Shown: piece after piece, positions 1-13,283 of the stretch
Position numbering within the stretch: position 1 is the stretch's first letter
Layout of the letters: each line of letters begins with the position of its first letter
DNA from: SHWB01 sp050246875
Lineage (GTDB): Bacteria; Pseudomonadota; Alphaproteobacteria; UBA6615
Length of the DNA stretch: 64,000 bases
Assembly (NCBI GenBank): GCA_050246875.1
Contig: JBFWVF010000004.1
Span: forward strand, 62,001 to 126,000
Direction of reading: 5' to 3'
Notes under the pieces: generated by a model
Told to the model about the DNA's origin: nothing
What the model saw: only the letters and a program-made list of their open reading frames with translations
Databases searched by the model: none
Translations under genes and position numbers: made by a program

Positions 1-1001
1 TTGCCCGGCTGCACGACATGGACGCGGCCGGGCGGCAGGTCGGCCAGCGCCGTGCCGCGCGTGAAGGCCTGCTCGATGCGCGACAGGACCTTGCCGTCGG
101 GCCCGACCTGGTCGATGCGCAGCGTGTGCTCGTCGGGCCCGAAGCCCTGCGCCGGGCGCAGCGACCAGCGCCCCTCCGTGTCGGCGACGACGGCGCCGGC
201 CAGTTCGTTGTCGATGTAGACGTTGAGCCGCGCGCCGGGCTCGGCGCGGCCGGTCAGCGTGACGCGGCCGGCGGTGTCGTAGTCGATGGCGTCGATGCCC
301 GGCGGATCGCCGCGCAGCAGCTTCTCCGGCACGACGAAGCCCGACAGGGGCCGGCCGGCCGGCGGCTGCGCCTGGGCCTGCCCCTCGGCCTGCGCCGTGC
401 CGTCGGGCCGCAGCGCCTGCGGCGGCACGACGAAGCCCGACAGCGGCCGCGACGGGCGCCCGGGGGTCTGCAGCACCTCGCTCGGCCCCTCGCCGGCGCG
501 CGGCACGGCGACGGCGACCGGGCCGCCGGCGCCGGGCTGCCCGCCCACCGTCTGGCCGCGCTCCGGCACGACGACGACGACGATCTTGTCCGACAGGCGC
601 GGGCCGCCCTCGCCGCAATCGGCGCTGAGCGACAGCTCGTGGCTGCCCGGCGCCAGCGGCTCGCCCGGCACCAGCACCCACTCGCCGCGATGGTCGGAAC
701 GGACCGTGCCGACGACACGCGCGCCGTCGCGCACCGTGATGACGCAGTCGATGTCGGCCCGCCCGGCGACGACGACATTGCCGTCGGGATCGACCCGCAC
801 GATGTCGAAGGCCGGCCCGGCCGGGGCCACGGGCGCCGCCGGCGCCGGCGCCGGCGTGGCCGGCCGCGCCGACGCGGCATCGGCGACCGGCGTCGCGTCG
901 GCCGGCGCGTTGGGCGACGGCAACTGGAAATAGGCGTAGACGCCGACGATGGCGGCGACGATAAGGATGGCGACGCCACCGAGGATGCGAGAGCGGTTCA
1001 A
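1..1001 (-). CDS. Membrane-anchored Ig-like/LysM peptidoglycan-binding protein (3' end cut by window edge)
   Basis: The leftward frame opens with TTG and encodes a signal anchor (about residues 5-25, RILGGVAILIVAAIVGVYAY) followed by an Ala/Pro-rich linker. Two Ig-like beta-rich modules come next (around DPDGNVVVAGRADI and TAGRVTLTGRAEPGARLNVY). Between them the phrase RPLSGFVVP occurs twice. At the cut edge the frame reads VHVVQPGN, the usual opening of a LysM domain, so the missing C-terminus probably binds peptidoglycan. Proteins with this layout are common in alphaproteobacteria and act in the cell envelope; the exact role is unknown. No ATG fits; a TTG at 1058 is an alternative start. 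Confidence 0.6.
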   Translation of the reverse strand, partial: MNRSRILGGVAILIVAAIVGVYAYFQLPSPNAPADATPVADAASARPATPAPAPAAPVAPAGPAFDIVRVDPDGNVVVAGRADIDCVITVRDGARVVGTVRSDHRGEWVLVPGEPLAPGSHELSLSADCGEGGPRLSDKIVVVVVPERGQTVGGQPGAGGPVAVAVPRAGEGPSEVLQTPGRPSRPLSGFVVPPQALRPDGTAQAEGQAQAQPPAGRPLSGFVVPEKLLRGDPPGIDAIDYDTAGRVTLTGRAEPGARLNVYIDNELAGAVVADTEGRWSLRPAQGFGPDEHTLRIDQVGPDGKVLSRIEQAFTRGTALADLPPGRVHVVQPG

Positions 1002-1126
1002 GCGCGCGCCTTTCGTGCCAGCGCTCTGTCGTCGATTCGTCTTTACGCTAGTATGCAACGGGTGTCGATAGAACCGCCGTCGCGGCCGCCAGACGCCATA
1101 TCTCCCCGGAATCCAGCCATTCGCCG

Positions 1127-1711
1127 ATGACCCATCCCCGTTCCGTCGCCGTCTATTGCGGTTCCTCCGATCACGGGCCCGACCGCCATCGCCGCCTCGC
1201 CGCCGCCCTCGGCCGCACCCTCGCCGGGGCCGGCGTGACGCTGGTCTATGGCGGCGGGCGCATCGGCCTGATGCGCGAGGTCGCCGACGCCGCCATCGCG
1301 GCGGGCGGCGAGGTGATCGGCGTCATCCCCACCTTCCTCGACCGCCGCGAGGTCGGCCACCAGGGCGTGGCGCGGCTGGAGGTCGTCGCCAGCATGCACG
1401 AGCGCAAGGCGCGCATGGCCGAGCTGGCCGATGCCTTCGTGGTGCTGCCCGGCGGCCTCGGCACGCTCGACGAGGCCTTCGAGATCGTCACCTGGCGCCA
1501 GCTCGGCCTGCACGACAAGCCGGTGGTGGTGCTCGACGACGACGGCTACTGGGCGCCGCTGCGCGCCCTCGTCGAGGCCATCGTCACCAATGGCTACGCC
1601 CGCGCCGAGCACGGAAGGCTGCTCACCTTCGTCGAGCGGCTGGAGGACGTGCTGCCGGCGCTGGCGGCCATCACCGGGCCCGACCAGGGGGTCGACCGCG
1701 CCCGCCTGTAG
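1127..1711 (+). CDS. LOG family protein (putative cytokinin riboside 5'-monophosphate phosphoribohydrolase)
   Basis: A 194-residue Rossmann-fold protein of the TIGR00730/LOG family. The signatures are MHERKARM and, near residue 108, PGGLGTLDE (the PGGxGTxxE nucleotide-binding motif). An N-terminal YCGSSDHGPD segment also matches the family. Characterised members release the free base and ribose 5-phosphate from (cytokinin) nucleoside monophosphates; in most bacteria the physiological substrate is probably AMP or a related nucleotide. Length is normal for the family. It runs divergently from the LysM-type gene and in the same direction as icd, about 150 bases upstream of it. Function beyond the family reaction is inferred. 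Confidence 0.85.
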   Translation: MTHPRSVAVYCGSSDHGPDRHRRLAAALGRTLAGAGVTLVYGGGRIGLMREVADAAIAAGGEVIGVIPTFLDRREVGHQGVARLEVVASMHERKARMAELADAFVVLPGGLGTLDEAFEIVTWRQLGLHDKPVVVLDDDGYWAPLRALVEAIVTNGYARAEHGRLLTFVERLEDVLPALAAITGPDQGVDRARL

Positions 1712-1726
1712 GCGCCGCGCGGAGGG

Positions 1727-1756
1727 TTGCGGCCGGCCCACCGCCTCGCCTATGTT
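1727..1756 (+). promoter_or_regulatory. Candidate sigma-70 promoter of icd
   Basis: TTGCGG and TATGTT separated by 18 bases, about 100 bases upstream of the icd start codon. Based on pattern only. Confidence 0.3.
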
Positions 1757-1858
1757 CCGCCGCCGGCCGATGGGCCGGCGTGCCACGCGGCCGGCCGGCG
1801 CACCGCCTTCCGCAGCACTCCCCCACCTTCTCGCCCGTCCTTCGCGGAGAGCCGTGGC

Positions 1859-3076
1859 ATGAGCAGAATCAAGGTCAAGAATCCGGTCGTCGAACTCGAC
1901 GGCGACGAGATGACGCGCATCATCTGGCAGTGGATCCGCGAGCGGCTGATCCTGCCCTACCTCGACGTCGACCTGCTGTACTACGACCTGTCGGTCGAGA
2001 AGCGCGACGAGACCAACGACCAGATCACCATCGACTCCGCCAACGCCATCCTCAAGCACGGCGTCGGCGTGAAGTGCGCCACCATCACCCCCGACGAGGC
2101 GCGCGTCGCCGAGTTCGGCCTCAAGCAGATGTGGCGGTCGCCCAATGGCACCATCCGCAACATCCTCGACGGCACCGTGTTCCGCGAGCCGATCGTCATC
2201 TCCAACGTGCCGCGCCTGGTACCGGGCTGGACCAAGCCGATCGTCATCGGCCGCCACGCCTTCGGCGACCAGTACCGCGCCACCGACTTCAAGGTGCCGG
2301 GCAAGGGCAAGCTGACGGTCCGCTTCGAGCCCGAGGACGGCGGCAAGCCCGTCGAGTACGAGGTGTTCAAGTTCCCCGGCGCCGGCGTGGCGCTGGCCAT
2401 GTACAACCTCGACGAGTCGATCCGCGGCTTCGCGCGCGCCTGCTTCAACTACGGCGTCGCGCGCAACTACCCGGTCTACCTGTCGACCAAGAACACCATC
2501 CTCAAGGTCTATGACGGCCGCTTCAAGGACATCTTCCAGGAAGTGTTCGACACCGAGTTCAAGGCCGAGTTCGAGAAGCGCAAGCTGGTCTACGAACACC
2601 GCCTGATCGACGACATGGTCGCCGCCGCCCTGAAGTGGGAGGGCGACTTCGTGTGGGCCTGCAAGAACTACGACGGCGACGTGCAGTCCGACACGCTGGC
2701 ACAGGGCTTCGGCTCGCTCGGCCTGATGACCTCGGTGCTGCTGACGCCCAACGGCAAAGCCGTCGAGGCCGAGGCGGCGCACGGCACGGTGACGCGCCAC
2801 TACCGCGCGCACCAGCGCGGCGAGGAGACCTCGACCAACCCGATCGCCTCGATCTTCGCCTGGACGCGCGGCCTCAAGTACCGCGGCCAGTTCGACGGCA
2901 CGCCCGAGGTGACGCGCTTCGCCGAGACGCTGGAGCGGGTCTGCATCGAGACCGTCGAGAGCGGCAAGATGACCAAGGACCTCGCCATCCTCATCGGCCC
3001 GAACCAGCCGTTCCTGTCGACCGGCAAGTTCTTCGACGCCATCGACGACAACCTCAAGCGCGCGCTGACGAAGTAG
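1859..3076 (+). CDS. icd: NADP-dependent isocitrate dehydrogenase
   Basis: A 405-residue protein that oxidatively decarboxylates isocitrate to 2-oxoglutarate with NADP+ in the TCA cycle. It belongs to the eukaryote-like homodimeric class: the N-terminus KVKNPVVELDGDEMTRIIWQ, the central NGTIRNILDGTVFREP and the C-terminal TSTNPIASIFAWTRGL are diagnostic. The open frame extends further upstream (to 1727), but family alignment places the start at ATG 1859 (MSRIKVKNP). Length matches the family. A hairpin terminator follows 30 bases after the stop. Linkage with alaS and recA is common in Rhodospirillales. Confidence 0.97.
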   Translation: MSRIKVKNPVVELDGDEMTRIIWQWIRERLILPYLDVDLLYYDLSVEKRDETNDQITIDSANAILKHGVGVKCATITPDEARVAEFGLKQMWRSPNGTIRNILDGTVFREPIVISNVPRLVPGWTKPIVIGRHAFGDQYRATDFKVPGKGKLTVRFEPEDGGKPVEYEVFKFPGAGVALAMYNLDESIRGFARACFNYGVARNYPVYLSTKNTILKVYDGRFKDIFQEVFDTEFKAEFEKRKLVYEHRLIDDMVAAALKWEGDFVWACKNYDGDVQSDTLAQGFGSLGLMTSVLLTPNGKAVEAEAAHGTVTRHYRAHQRGEETSTNPIASIFAWTRGLKYRGQFDGTPEVTRFAETLERVCIETVESGKMTKDLAILIGPNQPFLSTGKFFDAIDDNLKRALTK

Positions 3077-3105
3077 CCGCCGCGCATCGACGCGCCGGAA
3101 GAAAG

Positions 3106-3134
3106 CGCCGCTCCCGCGAGGGGGCGGCGTTTTT
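3106..3134 (+). terminator. Rho-independent terminator of icd
   Basis: A 9-bp GC stem (3106-3114 with 3121-3129, one G-T pair) and a six-base loop, followed by five T residues at 3130-3134. Confidence 0.85.
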
Positions 3135-3150
3135 CGTGGGCGGCAGGCGA

Positions 3151-3292
3151 TCCTCGCCCTTCGAGACGCCCGCTTTGCGGGCTCCTCAGGGTGAGGATCG
3201 CACGGGAACGCCTGTGTTCACGATGCTCGTGCCCGCACCGAGGGCCTCATCCTGAAGAGCCGGGCGAAGCCCGGCGTCCCGAAGGACGAGGC
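3151..3292. repeat. Pair of REP-type palindromic repeats in inverted orientation
   Basis: Unit one (3151-3198) has the palindromic core GCCCGCTTTGCGGGC. Unit two (3244-3292) has GCCGGGCGAAGCCCGGC. The two units are partly complementary along their length (TCCTCGCCCTTCGAGACG against CGTCCCGAAGGACGAGG). They fill the gap between icd and the convergent VWA gene. Similar extragenic palindromes are frequent in alphaproteobacterial genomes. Confidence 0.7.
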
Positions 3293-3330
3293 CCGGTGGC
3301 GCAGATGGCGCTCAGGCATTCGAGCCGCCG

Positions 3331-4575
3331 CTAGGTCAGCTCGCGCATCGCGGCGTCGAGGCCTTCGAGCGTCATCGGGTACATGCGGCCATCGAGGATC
3401 TCGGTGACGCCGCCGACGGAATCGAAGTAGCGCCAGCGCGTCGGCGCCACCGGGTTGATCCACACCATGCGCGGGAAAGCGCGCGCGAGACGGCGCAGCC
3501 AGACCTCGCCGGCCTCCGGGTTGTAGTGCTCGACGCTGCCGCCCGGCGCCGTCAGCTCGTAGGGCGCCATCGCCGCGTCGCCGACCACCACCACGCGCCA
3601 GTCGGGCGGGTAGGTGTGGATGATCTCCCAGGTGTCGATGCGGCGGTCGTGGCGGCGGCGGTTCTCGCGCCACAGGCTCTCGTAGACGCAGTTGTGGAAG
3701 TAGAAGTGCTCGAGGTGGCGGAACTCGCCGCGCGCCGCCGAGAACAGGCGCTCGCAGCGGCGCACGTGCGGGTCCATCGAGCCGCCGACGTCGAGCAGCA
3801 GCAGCACCTTGGCCGCGTTGCGCCGCTCGGGCACCAGCTTGAGGTCGAGAAGGCCGCCGTTCCGCGCCGTGGCGCCGATCGTGCCGGGCAGATCCAGCTC
3901 CTCGGCCGCGCCCTCGCGGGCGAAGCGGCGCAGGCGACGCAGCGCCAGCTTGATCGCCCGCGTGCCCATCTCGACGTCGCCGGCAAGATCCTTGAACTCG
4001 CGCCGCTCCCACACCTTGACGGCGCGGCCCTGACGCTCGCCCTCGTCGCCGATGCGCACGCCCTCGGGGTTGTAGCCGCCCGAGCCGTAGGGCGAGGTGC
4101 CGGCGGTGCCGACCCACTTGCTGCCGCCCTGATGGCGCCCCTTCTGCTCCTCCAGCCGCTGGCGCAGCGTCTCCAGCAGCTTGTCGAGGCCGCCCATGGC
4201 CTGGATCTGCGCCTTCTCCTCGTCGCTGAGATTCAGCTCGGCGAGGACGGCGATCCATTCCTTCGGGATGTCGGCCATGGCCGCCTCGGGCGGCGCCTCC
4301 AGCCCGCGGAAGACATGGGCGAAGACCTGGTCGAAGCGGTCGAAGTGACGCTCGTCCTTGACCAGCACGGCGCGCGAGAGGTGGTAGAAGGCCTCGACGT
4401 CGAAGCGCGCGAGGCCGCGGTCGACGGCGGTGAGGAGATCGAGATACTCGCGGATCGAGGCCGGCACGCCGGCGCGCCGCAGCGCCTCGAAGAACGAGGC
4501 GAAGGTCGCCGGACCGCGTGCCGTGGAGACACCCGAGGTCACGACCGGCGCCCGACACGATGGCAGCAGCCCCAC
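3331..4575 (-). CDS. CoxE-like VWA domain protein
   Basis: A 414-residue cytosolic protein. The N-terminal half (FFEALRRAGVPASIREYLDL) and the C-terminal von Willebrand A domain match the CoxE-like family. The MIDAS region reads LLLLDVGGSMDPH, in which GGS replaces the usual SGS, a known variant in this family. It is paired with the MoxR AAA+ gene immediately upstream on the same strand (4733-5584). Such MoxR/VWA pairs act as chaperone-like machines for protein or metallocofactor maturation; the client here is unknown. A GTG at 4542 is an alternative start, because the ATG lies next to an inverted-repeat element and the first residues look unlike family members. Confidence 0.85.
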   Translation of the reverse strand: MGLLPSCRAPVVTSGVSTARGPATFASFFEALRRAGVPASIREYLDLLTAVDRGLARFDVEAFYHLSRAVLVKDERHFDRFDQVFAHVFRGLEAPPEAAMADIPKEWIAVLAELNLSDEEKAQIQAMGGLDKLLETLRQRLEEQKGRHQGGSKWVGTAGTSPYGSGGYNPEGVRIGDEGERQGRAVKVWERREFKDLAGDVEMGTRAIKLALRRLRRFAREGAAEELDLPGTIGATARNGGLLDLKLVPERRNAAKVLLLLDVGGSMDPHVRRCERLFSAARGEFRHLEHFYFHNCVYESLWRENRRRHDRRIDTWEIIHTYPPDWRVVVVGDAAMAPYELTAPGGSVEHYNPEAGEVWLRRLARAFPRMVWINPVAPTRWRYFDSVGGVTEILDGRMYPMTLEGLDAAMRELT

Positions 4576-4713
4576 CTCTCCCTGCCCTCTCCGCCCCCCG
4601 GGGCGGAGAGGGTGAACCCGCAGGGATCAGCCGGCTTCGCCCTCTCCGCCCGGCGGGGGCGGAGAGGGAGGGGACCCGTCGCACATGCGACGGGGAGGGT
4701 GAGGTGGGGGTGG
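4570..4713. repeat. MITE-like inverted-repeat element
   Basis: A 144-bp element between the MoxR and VWA genes. The left end CCCCACCTCTCCCTGC is nearly complementary to the right end GGGGAGGGTGAGGTGGGG. Inside are three hairpins: two share the arms CCCTCTCCGCC/GGCGGAGAGGG (4586-4612 and 4640-4668), and a third pairs CCCGTCGCA with TGCGACGGG (4675-4694). It has no coding capacity. A palindrome-rich, non-autonomous repeat is the best description. Confidence 0.65.
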
Positions 4714-4732
4714 CGCCTGGCCTGCACCGCCG

Positions 4733-5584
<852 letters not shown>

Positions 5585-5623
5585 GAAGGAACCCGTCCGT
5601 CGGCGAAGGTTGCGATCGCGGGG

Positions 5624-8314
<2,691 letters not shown>

Positions 8315-8470
8315 GGCGGTCCCGGTATGGCGCCGGCCCGCCCCCGCCGGTCGGGGGCACCGGCCGGCCGGTCCGCGCGGTTTTACAGCCCGGACCCGGC
8401 AGAGTCGAGACTGCGAGGCGGCAACGCCCGCGCCCTCCGGAGCGTTCCCGACCGGCCCGAACGCGGCGGC

Positions 8471-8512
8471 AAAAAAGCGATCGGCCGCCGGGTGGCACCC
8501 CGGCGGCCGATT
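8471..8512 (-). terminator. Rho-independent terminator of recA
   Basis: A stem ATCGGCCGCCGGG paired with CCCGGCGGCCGAT and a short loop. Read leftward it is followed by six T residues (the A-run at 8471-8476). It lies 30 bases beyond the recA stop. Confidence 0.9.
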
Positions 8513-8542
8513 CAGGAGAGCGGGCCGGTGAAGGCGCCGCGG

Positions 8543-9628
<1,086 letters not shown>

Positions 9629-9730
9629 CGAACTCTCCTCCTCTTGTTCCACACCGCCCGGCCGCCTCGCAAGCGACGCCGTCCGAGCCGGGAAGGAGGG
9701 CATTGTGCACGGTTTGTTCCGCGCCGCAAT

Positions 9731-9745
9731 GTTTTTATTCTGTTC
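9731..9745 (-). promoter_or_regulatory. Candidate SOS (LexA) box of recA
   Basis: GTTTTTATTCTGTTC fits the alphaproteobacterial direct-repeat LexA operator GTTC-N7-GTTC with a single mismatch. It sits in the AT-rich tract upstream of recA, where the promoter should be. Confidence 0.6.
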
Positions 9746-9772
9746 TTCCCTGAATCGTTGATTCAGAATGAC

Positions 9773-10537
9773 TTAGGTAATGGCCGTGCGGGTGTCGTGG
9801 GGCACGGTCGACCAGAACTCGGGGTCGTGGCCGTAGAACACCCGGGCGCCGGCGTCGCGCAGGGCGCGCAGCTTCTTCAGCGAGGCGAGCTGGATGTCCT
9901 TGTCCCAGGAATTGACCGGCGCCTGGAAGGTGTCGAGCGTCTTGCAGAGGTAGCAGGCGTCGCCCGCCAGCACCACTTCGCCGCCCGGCAGGCGGACGCG
10001 CAGCGACTGGTGGCCGGGCGTGTGGCCGGGGGTCGGCAGGCAGACCACCGTGCCGTCGCCGAAGAGATCGTGCTCGCCATCGACGCGGCGGACGTCGTGG
10101 CCGCAATCGTACTCGTCGGGCTTGTAGCCGCGCGCGAAGGGATCGTCGAGGCTGGCGGCGTAGTCCCATTCGGCGCCCTGCACGACGACGCGCGCGTTGG
10201 GAATCTGCGCCGCGCCGCCGGCGTGGTCCCAGTGCAGATGCGACAGGACGAGGGTGTCGACCCGGCCGGCGTCGGCGTCGAGGGCGGCCAGCCGCGCCGC
10301 GACCTCCTCGCCCGGCCCGTAGGCGACCTTGAAGACGCCGCCGCGCTTGCCGAGATAGCCTGGCGCATCCTGCTGCACGGCCAGCGACAGGCCCGAGTCG
10401 TAGACCACGCGGCCCCTGTCGTGCTCGATCAGATAGACCGGCACCGGCACCTTCAGCTCGCCCTCGTCGCCGGCGAGGAACATGCCGCGCGGCAAGGTGA
10501 TCCAGCCGCAGGTCATGGCGTACAGGCGCACGGTCAT
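9773..10537 (-). CDS. MBL-fold hydrolase, N-acyl homoserine lactonase family
   Basis: A 254-residue metallo-beta-lactamase-fold enzyme. The metal motif reads SHLHWDHAGG (HxHxDH), with further ligands in GHTPGH and GDACYLC. The closest layout is that of AttM/AiiA-type quorum-quenching lactonases, which open the lactone of acyl homoserine lactones; substrate is inferred, and other lactones or esters are possible. ATG 10537 (MTVRLYAMTCGW) is chosen because the purine-rich GGGGAGG lies 6-7 bases upstream, whereas ATG 10543 is too close to it. No secretion signal is visible. It lies between cckA and recA on the same strand. Confidence 0.8.
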   Translation of the reverse strand: MTVRLYAMTCGWITLPRGMFLAGDEGELKVPVPVYLIEHDRGRVVYDSGLSLAVQQDAPGYLGKRGGVFKVAYGPGEEVAARLAALDADAGRVDTLVLSHLHWDHAGGAAQIPNARVVVQGAEWDYAASLDDPFARGYKPDEYDCGHDVRRVDGEHDLFGDGTVVCLPTPGHTPGHQSLRVRLPGGEVVLAGDACYLCKTLDTFQAPVNSWDKDIQLASLKKLRALRDAGARVFYGHDPEFWSTVPHDTRTAIT

Positions 10538-10645
10538 CGGCATCCTCCCCGAAACAGGTCGCGATGAGGCACGAGGCGGGCGGCGGATGCAAGGGCACAC
10601 CCTTGCCCGTCCCCTTTCCGCCCCGGCGAGCAAAGGAGCACGCCC

Positions 10646-13234
10646 CTACCGGCCGCCGGCACCCTCCAGCACTTCCTTCACCTTGCCGGCGAGCTGGGCG
10701 AGCGAGAAGGGCTTGGGCAGGAAGTCGATGTCGCGCGCCTCGCCCAGCCGGTTGCGGAAGGCCTCCTCGGCGTAGCCCGAGATGCAGACGACGCGCATGG
10801 CCGGTGCGCGCTCGCGCACATGGCGGATGAGGGTCGGTCCGTCCATTTCCGGCATCACGGCGTCGGTGATCAGCAGGTCGACCGGGTCGTCGATGACGTC
10901 GAGCATTTCCAGCGCCGCCTCGCCGGTGCGCGCCTCCAGCACCTTGTAGCCCTTGGCGCGCAGCGCGCGGGCCGAGAACAGGCGCACGGCGTCCTCGTCC
11001 TCGACCAGCAGGATGGTGCCGGCGCCGGTGAGCGAGGCGGCGGCCGGCGCGTCGGCCTCGGCGCGCGCGCCCTCGGCGGCGGCCGGCTGCTGCCAGCGCG
11101 GCAGCAGGATCTCGAAGGAGGTGCCGGTGCCGGGCACGCTGGCCACGGTGACGAAGCCGCCGGTCTGCTTGACGATGCCGTAGACCGTCGACAGGCCGAG
11201 GCCGGTGCCGTGCCCCACCTCCTTGGTGGTGAAAAACGGCTCGAAGATGTGTTCCATGTTCTCCGGCGGGATGCCGATGCCGGTGTCGGCGACCGACAGC
11301 GCGACGTACTGGCCGGCCGGCACGATCTCGGGGCCGCGGCGCTGCGCCGTCGCCAGCACCACCTCCTCGGTGGCGATGACCAGTTCGCCGCCGTCGGGCA
11401 TGGCGTCGCGAGCGTTGACCGCGAGGTTGATGATGACCTGCTCGATCTGGCCCTGGTCGGCGCGCACGAGGCCGAGGTCGCGGCCGTGGCGCATGGTCAG
11501 GCGGATGTTGGCGCCGATCAGCCGGCGCAGCAGCGCCGACAGGTCGCCGAGCACGTCGGTCAACTGGAGGACGCGCGGCTGCAGCGTCTGCTGGCGCGAG
11601 AAGGCGAGAAGCTGGCGCACCAGCCGCGCCGCGCGGCTGGCGTTCTGCTTGATCTGCATGATGTCGGCGAAGGACTGGTCGCCGGGCGAGTGGCGCAGCA
11701 GCAGCAGGTCGCAGAAGCCGATCATCGCGGTGAGCAGGTTGTTGAAGTCGTGCGCGATGCCGCCGGCGAGCTGGCCCACCGCCTGCATCTTGAGGCCCTG
11801 CGCCATCTGCGCCTCGACGTGGCGCTGCTCGGTCGTCTCGAGGAAATGGACGATGGTGCCGAAGACGCCACCGCGGCCGTCGTCCATGCGCGAGGCGTAC
11901 AGCGTGGCGATGCGCCCGCTGGCGCCGTCGCCGGTCGGCCGCAGGCGGACATCGAGCGGCGTCGCGTGCTCCGGCCGCGCGACGACGCCGGCGATCCACG
12001 AGGCGACCTTGCCGGCGTCGGTCTCGGCCACGAAGTCGGACAGCGCGCGGCCGAGCAGCCGGCGGTCGGCCGGCGCCACCAGCCGGCGCCAGGCGCGGTT
12101 GCTCTCGGTGACGCGGCCCTCGGCGTCGAGCAGCACGATGCCGACCGGCGCGTCCTCGAAGAAACGCTGGAAGCGCTGCTCGGAGCGGCGCAGCGCCAGC
12201 TCCCACTCGCGCTCCGGCGTGAGGTCGCGCACCACCGAGCGCGTGCGCACGTCGCCGGTCTCGGGGCTGCCGACGCGCGTCTGCGACACCGCCGTCTGGA
12301 TCAGCGCGCCGCCGCGCCCGCGCAGCGAGACCTCGACGCCGCCGGCCGGCAGGTCGCCGGTCTCGGGATCGGGCGAGACCGGGCTGTAGGCCGGCGTGCC
12401 GGGCGGCGGCGCCTCGGCAAGGAAGTCGTGCAGGCGGGCACCGCCGCGCCGCAGCTCCTCCGGCGTGGTGCCGAGCCAGGCGGCGAAGGTGCGGTTGACC
12501 AAGAGGAAGCGGCCGTCACGGTCGGCCGAGTAGAAGCCGACCGGCGCGTTGTCGAGGAAGTCGACGAGCTTCGCCTGCTCCTCGCGGATGGTCACCTCGA
12601 TCTCGCGCCGCGCCGTCACGTCCTCGACCGTCCACAGCGCGTAGGCGGGCCCGCGTGCGCCGTCGGCGGCCAGCGGATGCACGGCGAGGCGCAGCCAGTG
12701 CACGCCGTCGCCGCGCTCGGGCACCGCCACCTCCTCGGCGAAGGCGCGCCCGGCCGCCGCCGAGGCGGCGAAGCGGGCGATGCGCTCGGACGCCGCCGGG
12801 CCGTCGCCGAGGCGGCGGCGCAGATGCGCCAGCGGTGCGGCGAGGGAGCCGGGGAAGAGGTCGAGGAAGCTGCGGTTGGCGAAGACGGCGCGGCCGCCGC
12901 GGCCGACGACGCAGCAGGGAAACGGCAGGCCCTCGCCGACCGCCTGCCACAGCAGGGTGGCTCGCCCGGCCTCGCGCTGGCGGCCGAGCGCCGCCCACAG
13001 CGCGCCGGCGCCGAGGCCGGCGAGGCCGGCCCAGCCGAGGCCGACGACGCCGATCTCCCGGGCGTCCGTGCCGGCGAAGGCCAGCGCCGCCAGCAGGGCG
13101 CCGCCGATCGCCGCGGCGCCGCCGACGAACAGCCACAGCAGGGGCTCGCCCAGCGGCGAGGCGACGACCGAGGCCCGCGCCCCGGCCAGTGCCGAGGGCG
13201 CCGTCGTATCCAGGTCGAGGCCGCTGGCCGCCAT
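10646..13234 (-). CDS. cckA: Cell-cycle hybrid histidine kinase CckA
   Basis: An 862-residue hybrid kinase. Two N-terminal membrane helices are followed by PAS domains (for example NRSFLDLFPG and NAPVGFYSADRDGRFLLVN). The kinase core has the CckA-type H-box GGIAHDFNNLL with phospho-histidine near H495, then the ATPase G-boxes (DTGIGIPPENM, GTGLGLSTVYGIVK). A C-terminal receiver has LITDAVMPEMDG with acceptor near D791. CckA signals through ChpT to CtrA in Caulobacter. The H-box region and synteny behind flhB (49 bases) strongly support the call. The start is ATG 13234, with a G-rich ribosome site; the longer open frame would run into flhB. Confidence 0.93.
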   Translation of the reverse strand: MAASGLDLDTTAPSALAGARASVVASPLGEPLLWLFVGGAAAIGGALLAALAFAGTDAREIGVVGLGWAGLAGLGAGALWAALGRQREAGRATLLWQAVGEGLPFPCCVVGRGGRAVFANRSFLDLFPGSLAAPLAHLRRRLGDGPAASERIARFAASAAAGRAFAEEVAVPERGDGVHWLRLAVHPLAADGARGPAYALWTVEDVTARREIEVTIREEQAKLVDFLDNAPVGFYSADRDGRFLLVNRTFAAWLGTTPEELRRGGARLHDFLAEAPPPGTPAYSPVSPDPETGDLPAGGVEVSLRGRGGALIQTAVSQTRVGSPETGDVRTRSVVRDLTPEREWELALRRSEQRFQRFFEDAPVGIVLLDAEGRVTESNRAWRRLVAPADRRLLGRALSDFVAETDAGKVASWIAGVVARPEHATPLDVRLRPTGDGASGRIATLYASRMDDGRGGVFGTIVHFLETTEQRHVEAQMAQGLKMQAVGQLAGGIAHDFNNLLTAMIGFCDLLLLRHSPGDQSFADIMQIKQNASRAARLVRQLLAFSRQQTLQPRVLQLTDVLGDLSALLRRLIGANIRLTMRHGRDLGLVRADQGQIEQVIINLAVNARDAMPDGGELVIATEEVVLATAQRRGPEIVPAGQYVALSVADTGIGIPPENMEHIFEPFFTTKEVGHGTGLGLSTVYGIVKQTGGFVTVASVPGTGTSFEILLPRWQQPAAAEGARAEADAPAAASLTGAGTILLVEDEDAVRLFSARALRAKGYKVLEARTGEAALEMLDVIDDPVDLLITDAVMPEMDGPTLIRHVRERAPAMRVVCISGYAEEAFRNRLGEARDIDFLPKPFSLAQLAGKVKEVLEGAGGR

Positions 13235-13283
13235 CGATCCCCCCTGCCCGCGCCGACCGTTATGGTCCCGTCGCGGGCGTCGA

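Noticed and set aside
8315..8470. Structured alaS leader as a riboswitch or attenuator
   Set aside because: GC-rich hairpins are present, but no known riboswitch core, T-box or leader peptide could be recognised.
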